Positions 57,395 through 64,000 of a stretch of DNA of 64,000 nucleotides are shown here, in pieces (positions within the stretch are counted from its first letter, which is position 1; each line of letters opens with the position of its first letter). Under the pieces are notes generated by a model that saw only the letters and a program-made list of their open reading frames with translations, searched no databases and was not told where the DNA came from. Position numbers and translations under genes: made by a program. Source of the DNA: Hsuehochloa calcarea (lineage: Eukaryota > Streptophyta > Magnoliopsida > Poales > Poaceae); assembly GCA_036346395.1 (NCBI GenBank), contig CM070596.1:8045843-8109842 (forward strand), in the 5' to 3' direction.

Positions 57395-59734
57395 AGTAAC
57401 AAGGTTCAAATCATTTTTATAATAAAGTACATGCAAAAAGTAACCTAGCAAAATTTGAATAATCAAATTTGGAGCTAAAATGAATTACTTATGCAACTTT
57501 GAAGTTAATTCATTTTTCAGTTCAAAAATAAAGCATTTTGGATTTTATGAAACCATAAAGACTTTTTACACCAAATGATCCTAGCTGTGGTCACGACTGG
57601 GCCCTTAAACAAAGGCATTTTCCATTTTTAAACCGAATAGAATTTTCGCCCGACAAAGGGGTCCACATGTCATACATCGCAGAATCGGATTTACACCTTG
57701 CTTACTGTGCTCGGCCCCACATGTCAGCCACAGTAAGAATCCGAATAAGACAACCATTAACTACTAAGCAATCATTAGAAGTTAATGAACGAGATTTGGT
57801 CTTAAAGACGGTGCATGTTGTTGTCCAAAACCGACAACACCGCGATCAAGCTTCGCTGAAGCTCGCCGGCGTTTCGCCACTACGCGGCTACCGCTAAGGG
57901 TATGGATAGGTTCAAAATACCCTTGCGCACCCAACGGTGGTACTCACGGTGGCTGAGCTGTCTCGAGGCGGCGGCGCACCGGAGAGAGGCGGCGGGGTGC
58001 TACGACTAAACGCAAACGACACAAGCGAGCTCCGCATTGTCCAGGGAAGCGGGTGCCATAGCAACTACAAGGCACAGAGAGTCTACCTGAGCGAGGGAGA
58101 GCCTCGGATAAGGTTGGAGTTGAGCCAGCGACGAGGAGGGTGACGGCGGCGCGGTGCTTCACCGAGGGGAGCTCGCTCTGGTGAAGGAGACAGAGAATGA
58201 GTGGTAGAGAAAGCTCAAAGACAACCCACAGATGGTGTAAAAGCAAGGAATCGGCAAGGAGCTTACCACACCGGCGATGGGAAAGAACGGAAGCTCCGCG
58301 GTCGAAAATGGTCCAAACTCGGATTTTGCGGGCTCCTGTGAACCGATGGCAAAATAGAGTGAGGGGAAAGATTAAGCAGGCCAAGGTACGGCCGGTGACG
58401 GCCAAGGTACGGCCGGTGACGCACTTGAGCGAGGAAGAGACTCACCGACACTGAGTTGGCACTGCCGCGCTCCGAAAAGTAGTTCGCCACCAAGAGAGCT
58501 CGACGGTGTTCCGGCGCTACAAGCCAAGGCAAGGCCTCGCTAGCAATAATGGAACCAGGAGGAACGGAGATGGAGCAGAGGTGGAAGCACGGCTTACCCG
58601 AGAGAGCCAAGATCTCGCCTCCTTTCCTCGACCACCGAGAGGAAAAGTGAGAGCTAGCAGCGAGAGACGGGTTATAGAGCTCCAACCACGGAAGGAGACG
58701 GCGGAAGAGGCGACGCCCAGATTGGTTGGCGTGCGGCGGGCGGTCACATCGCCGCTGCGGGGATGTAGCAGCCGCGCTCACGTGGCGTGCGAGAGCTGAG
58801 CGCCTGCCAGCGAGAGGTGGAAGACACACCCGACAGGTGGGGCCCGCGACGCCAGTGACTCAGTCGCGAGAGAGAGAGACAGAGTGAAAGGGGGTTGGCG
58901 CAGGCCGTTGGATCGAGATCGAACGGTTCAAGTGAAAGGGGCGATCGGCTGGTCCGATCGGCCACTCAATCCAAGCCGTTGATCTCCAAATTGGACGGTT
59001 CACGCGAAAGGTGCGATCGGCCGGTCCGATCGGCCACTCAATCCAGGCCGTTAAGTTTCCATCGGACGGCTCCCAATCAGCGCGGTCAGCTTTCGGACCT
59101 AACCGAAGGGTTTCGCGATCTGGACCGGAGAGTCTCCATCGGACGGCTCACCCACGACGCAGTGAGTTGGTTGGGCTGAACCAAGGAAGCCGGGTCGGAG
59201 TTTGACTCGAGTTCGAGCCCGAGGAACAGTGATAACAGATTATGAATTGAAAAGGCTGAGATGATTTGGAAATTTCCAGAGGTAGCTCCACTGCTCTAAA
59301 AATTCTGAAGTTTTTACTGAGTTATCTTGACTTCAAGATCAACCGTGTGTAAATTTTCCAGAATTTGTCGTACAGTGCATTACCCGCTAGAAAATTCACA
59401 AGCTGTTGGACAGGTGGTTTGACCAGGGAGACAACTGGTTTGACCAGCCCTTAAGAAATAGCAAATAATTTCTAAAATTATGAAATTTCTCAGAGAGGTT
59501 ACCAAGATGATCAAGAATTTAGGAAAAATATTTCCATAGGATGATCACAAGGTTTGACTAGAAGATCTTGAATTGCAACACTTCGAGTAAATAAACTTAA
59601 TTGAATTTGAAGTCCACATTTCAAGGAGATAAATTATAGAGAATTCAAATGACAACAAGGATGCATCCAAAAGTTTTAATTTATCCTCATTTTCATACAT
59701 TTGAATTACAACGCCAAATCTTTGGGATGTTACA
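57395..59734 (-). repeat. Gypsy-type LTR, minus strand
   Basis: Its right end read on the minus strand is TGTAACATCCCAAAG, the same start as the LTRs at 31208 and 60301 but in the opposite orientation. AT-rich near its start and GC-rich inside (57840-58800), the usual profile of these long LTRs. It contains two near repeats: GCCAAGGTACGGCCGGTGAC twice at about 58380-58420, and a 60-base CGATCGGCCACTCAATCC unit at about 58940-59045. The left end is uncertain. The many ORFs have no domain. Confidence 0.55.
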
Positions 59735-59736
59735 TA

Positions 59737-60300
59737 GGAGGAGATGGTGCAGCATGAGTCTCATCAAAACCATCCGCAGAGATTCAGAATGGATGTGCAG
59801 CATCCCGTCCGTTTCACCCTCCTGCCATATTCAGAACTACCACATTGACACCTAGCCCAGCTGTTTCAGGATTCGGCAACAACAACCAACCTCAGGGAAG
59901 CAACAATCCAGCCCCAGGAGTCACCTGTTACAGGTACCAAGAGATAGGTCATTATGCTCATAGTTGCCCACAAAAACGCGCCATGACGCCAATCCCTTTC
60001 AACTTGGGAGCTACACCAGTGAAGACCCCTACACTAGGATCAGGACGAGGAGCGCCTTAGATTCCAAGTCAAGCCACCAGGATTCCACCGCCTTCTGCCA
60101 GAGGACAACCGAATCATATCACCGCAGAGCCAGCTCAATTAGCTCAGAACATCCTGGTAAGTCTCTCCTCAGTATAGCATCAGTTGTGGTTTGTTTTGCT
60201 CAGAAGAGAAAGCAGTTTGGTTCAAAGAGCAGAGTACGAATTTCCAAACCTAATCCCTTGTCAGCTCGAATCTAGGGGTTGAGATTCCTTTTAAGGGGGG
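59737..60300 (+). pseudogene. Gypsy gag C-terminal fragment with zinc knuckle
   Basis: The plus-strand frame 59845-60060 carries FGNNNQPQGSNNPAPG and the CCHC knuckle CYRYQEIGHYAHSCP. The first two Cys positions read C..Y here, so one ligand seems replaced. After about 60060 the frame is lost. Protease, RT and integrase are absent, and the sequence runs straight to a purine tract (TTTTAAGGGGGG, about 60288-60299) and the LTR. The internal region has therefore suffered a large deletion. Confidence 0.75.
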
Positions 60301-63300
60301 TGTAGGTTTGTAACATCCTAAATTTTCATTTATGGTCAAAATAAAATTTTAATTATTTTCCTTTAGTTTTATGAATTTTTTGGATTCTTAAAAGGTTTTC
60401 CCTATTTATTTTAAAGCTAAAACAATTTATTTGCAAACTTAATTACCAATGTTAAGTTAGAAATATTTTATTTAAGTCCAACATATCTCTAGAAATTTAT
60501 GTGAATTTTTCCATAATTTTGGGGCTTTATTTGCTATTTTCTAAAGGCAATTTGACCACCTACTCCTTTCGACTCACCACTGATTCGACCACCTACTCGG
60601 TTTCGACTTCACCTTGGTTTCGACCACCACTCAATTTTGACCATCCACTTGATTTTGATCGAACCACTTGGTTTTGACTGCATCTCCGACCGTGTCCGAC
60701 CGCCACCCAACTGCACTCAACCCGAGCCTCTTACCTTGAGCCACCGACCGGCTGGCCCCGATCGCAGCTTGTTCTTCCACATGCGCGCAGATCGCGCTAA
60801 CTCGCCGAGCGTGAGCGCCATGGCTCGGTCCAGCTATGCCACCTCCACCCTAGTTTCCTTGGCATGGCGTGCGTCGCCCGGCTCTCACCCATGCCCTGGC
60901 TCAACCTTAACTCCATGTCACCTCCCTCAACTACCAACACCGCCATGCCCCGTGTCGCTCTCCCGAGTGCGTTAACGTCGTGGGCTCCATCTCGCGCCCT
61001 CCGTCCCTACTGGTATAAAGCCCCCTGGAGCTTCCTTCCTCGCCATTTGCTTCCCTGAACCACTCTCCCTCCTCTCCTTTTTCATTCTAACCAAGAGAAA
61101 CCTCTAAAAGGTGAGCTCCAAGTTGTTGGCCGCTTCACCTCATCGTTGTTCTCGCCGCCACCGTGAAGCTCCTCCGTCTCTACCCGTGTCAGTTCATGTT
61201 CCTGAGCACCATGACGTATTCCCCATTACTGATGTCAGCTTTTGATCGCAGGGATCATCGAAATTTGGTTTTCCTCATTCCCGACCGAAAACAACACATT
61301 CCTTCCCCATCTCTGGTGAGGTGCTCCATTTTTCCAATTCTTCTCTCTAGCTCCATCTCTTAGCATCACATGTGCTTCCCCTACCTTCATTTCCTTTCCT
61401 CCTTTCTCAGGTTGTTCCCTCCACGATAGCACAATCATCGCCGCCACTGGTCTTCGTCGCCAGCCATCCATCGTGCATCTCTGACCTTCCTTTCTACTCT
61501 GGTGAGCTCCTAGTAGCTCATATGCACTCATGCGCGTGTTGGTTAGCTCCACGCATCGCCGGATTGTAATTTGGCATGAGAGCCCGAAGAGCCCCACCGC
61601 TAGATTCTCGCCAGACCGCCGCTATAGGTCAGAGTTGAACCTTCTTTTGACCAGGTAGTTGAAACCTCTTTCCGCTACAGGCTGTAGTCGAACCTCCTTC
61701 TGATCACGTGCAGTCGAACCTCCTTCCAACCAGGATGTAGTCGAACCTCCTTCCGACCATGTGCAGTTGAACCTCCTTCCGACCAGGATGTAGTCAAACC
61801 GATAAATAGTAACTGAAACCCTAATTGTTGGATTCTCTCTTGCGGCAGAAATGATTTATGCTATAACTTTCGCAAATGAACTCCAAATAGAATAATTTTT
61901 ATTTGTAAATTCAGTACCTTTCTTTTGGTTCTAGTTTGGTAATTTTTGAATTTTATTTGGAATTGTTGTATTTATTTTGCTCTTTTTGTACGTATAGATT
62001 TTGGCGTTTTCGAAGAGTTCTTGGACCCGTCGACCCAAGCCACTCAAAACTTCAATGAGGGCAAGTCGTAGTCTTTTGATCATGTTGTACCCATTTTATA
62101 AATTTATATTGTTTTATATCAACATGCATAGCTAGTTTTATAATAACTACTTTCGGGAATAGTTAATTACCCAATTGCCGATATCCCTCCTTGAATAATT
62201 GTGAACAACATGTACCCTTGAACACCATAGGTTGGGTAATTTTTAGTTGGTCATACTTTAATTACGAACGTGGGTGTGTATTATGCTTAGGGATGCTATA
62301 GTTGTACGATGGGCTCTCGATCACATGAATAAATAATCTTAAACTTGACTTAATGACATATGGAATTGTGGCGGGGCCACTATTATTAAAATTGATGTGC
62401 CATGGTAAGGGTTGCCATTTGGTCGGGTTGAACGAAAATGATTTTTGCTCGGGTGAGTGGTCGGATAGTAAAGGAGGAATGCACGAAGCAAATTGCGCGA
62501 AGAAAAGTGCGCGAAGCACATGGGCTGAGGTAGTCTCGCATGAGCAACCACTAAGGACTTAACTTTGTGTGCCATTGATCTAGGCCTTACCGTACAACCA
62601 CATGTCCAGGATGAGGTGGACCTGACCAACTAATTAGCAATGTTTTGATTCGGTTCTGTTTGGGTTGATGAGCAGCGCAAGAGGGGGCCCAGAATAACGA
62701 ATCCTTAGCGAGCAGAACCGAGTCAAAATGAAGTTTTGTAAAAGCCTTGTGATAGTCTCTCCTTGATTCATATGTCTAAGGAAACGTGTATTTTTATCAA
62801 GATGATTATCTCTTGTGGGGTCAAGTTGTACATCCTATGCAGAGTGCAAAACTATTCGAATAACCGTGTCCCCGGTTATGGATAATACCTGGTGATTTCA
62901 CACGAGGGGTAGATTTTCATCAAAATATTGGAATGGTTTCATTGGGAAGCGATCTGTATGTTGGTTGATGGTTGGGAAGTGAACGGGTGTTCACTAGTTA
63001 TTTCAAAGAACTTGTTTAATTATGTATTTAATCTTTTGACTTATGCTCTTTAATCTATTTACTGTATTTACCATCAATACCGCTTTCTACAAAAATAGCC
63101 ATAAAGCTATCCTTGTTCAAGCCTTGCATGAATACTATTTGCATACATTTTGCTACAACTTGTTGAGTACTTTATGTACTAACGGCTATATACCATTTGT
63201 TGATCAGTCCCCATAGAAGAATCATGGAACACAGAGTTCTACGAGAAGGAATATTTTTAAGACTATGCTAACTAGGTCACGTTTTCCACTCGATTGCATG
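60301..63300 (+). repeat. Long gypsy-type 3' LTR, plus strand
   Basis: Starts TGTAGGTTTGTAACATCC right after the purine tract. It resembles the LTR at 31208-34650 in order: AT-rich start, GC-rich block (60680-61060), a late GCAAGAGGGGGCC at about 62677 and an AACCGTGTCCCCGGTTATGG segment at about 62862. A local run of GTAGTCGAACCTCCTTCNGAC repeats (about six copies) lies at 61660-61800. The right end is not visible and is approximate. Confidence 0.65.
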
Positions 63301-64000
63301 TGGGCATGTCGGATGGATACCACGAGCTGTTTCATTCCGCTGTAAGTTTACTCAGTTGTCTTAAGCCCAGCGTGGCAAACTCTGTAAGACTTGAACATAA
63401 GGTCATTTTGTTACTAAGTAATATTAATTTGTCTGCTTCTTAGCTACCTTGTTGTATGGATATGATTTCATTGATTTGCAAACTGTGTGGACTAGCTACT
63501 GATAATGAGACTAGTTCAGAATACACGGAGAGCTCGGGTCCAGCGACTCGGGGTCCCAACAACATGTCAACAACAGTACGGAAGGTCCACAAACAAGCCT
63601 TGAAATCCAGATGAACAGGATGTAAGTTTTAAGACACGTGAAGCTGAATCTAAGTTCGTTACAGACAATCAAGATAGTACCATTGTACCACATTAGGCCA
63701 AAGCTATTCAGACCGGTAGATTTTCGTACAACAACAAAATAAACTATTGATCACAAAATTACGCAAGTTGGATTGGAATTATAAGTGGAAAAAGGAAGAT
63801 GCATTACCTATACGGTTTATAGTAGCAAGATAAACAATTGTAGTAATATTGGCGACAATGACAATGGCATGCCCACGAGCATTGAACGACAAGTCTCGAG
63901 CCCCGGCAACAAATGGTTAGACTACTATCAAAGCCACAGTGATAAACGTTGGTTAATAATCAGAAAGTGGAATATCACATAACGATGTTCTGAAAAATGT
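63301..64000. other. Nothing recognised
   Basis: AT-rich end of the window. It may still belong to the long LTR or its flank. No ORF above 65 codons carries a domain. Confidence 0.4.

Noticed and set aside
58197..58829. Long overlapping frames (up to 188 codons) as a host gene
   Set aside because: They lie within the minus-strand long LTR, in GC-rich sequence open on both strands, without a domain or splice structure.

Overview
The window is nuclear DNA of a flowering plant, almost certainly a grass. Evidence: spliced genes with GT-AG introns, a type-B response regulator very close to what I remember of rice ORR24, a plant-type proteasome beta-3 gene, and a dense layer of nested Sirevirus, chromovirus, MULE, Tourist-like and Stowaway-like elements of the kind usual in grasses. 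I see no prokaryotic operon, CRISPR array, rRNA or tRNA gene.

Three host genes look real, all on the minus strand. (1) 14360-18719 is a six-exon type-B cytokinin response regulator (receiver plus GARP/Myb domain). (2) 41837-42346 is an intronless one-finger C2H2 repressor-type zinc finger protein with QALGGH and a C-terminal EAR motif. (3) 43523-51659 is a seven-exon, 204-aa proteasome beta-3 subunit (PBC1); its fifth intron has been enlarged to 5.7 kb by a whole chromovirus.

The rest is mostly transposon. 55-11607 is a complete but decayed 11.55-kb Sirevirus (Ty1/copia) on the minus strand, with 1.72-kb LTRs, a perfect 5-bp target duplication (CCATG), and an extra reading frame between pol and the 3' LTR. 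It sits inside a plant-mobile-domain (PMD) sequence that continues on both sides. 21603-22308 is a small MULE-like element with a 9-10 bp target duplication. 24700-25842 is a copia tail (RNase H plus LTR). 28861-37336 is a large Mutator-like element whose two ends each carry mini-palindromes and a TATA box: a MURA-like transposase pseudogene reads inward from the left end and a PMD pseudogene reads inward from the right end. A long gypsy-type LTR lies between them. 37591-37949 and 42713-43107 are foldback elements. 39317-39543 (Tourist-like, TTA duplication) and 40950-41207 (Stowaway-like, TA duplication) are MITEs. 44081-49363 is the chromovirus in PBC1. 52847-63300 is a nest of gypsy pieces: a gag-protease-only element, a minus-strand LTR, a gag zinc-knuckle fragment and a long plus-strand LTR.

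The most interesting system is the PMD/MULE association. Two PMD genes occur (11.6-12.2 kb with 1-49, and 34.7-36.2 kb). Each has its upstream side next to an array of short imperfect palindromes, and in the second the array is clearly a terminal inverted repeat shared with a convergent transposase gene. This resembles the two-gene convergent layout of maize MuDR, with PMD in the place of mudrB. A caution for the whole window: many differences between LTR copies are single-base indels in C/G-rich words, and several reading frames break by one base, so some breaks may be assembly errors rather than mutations.
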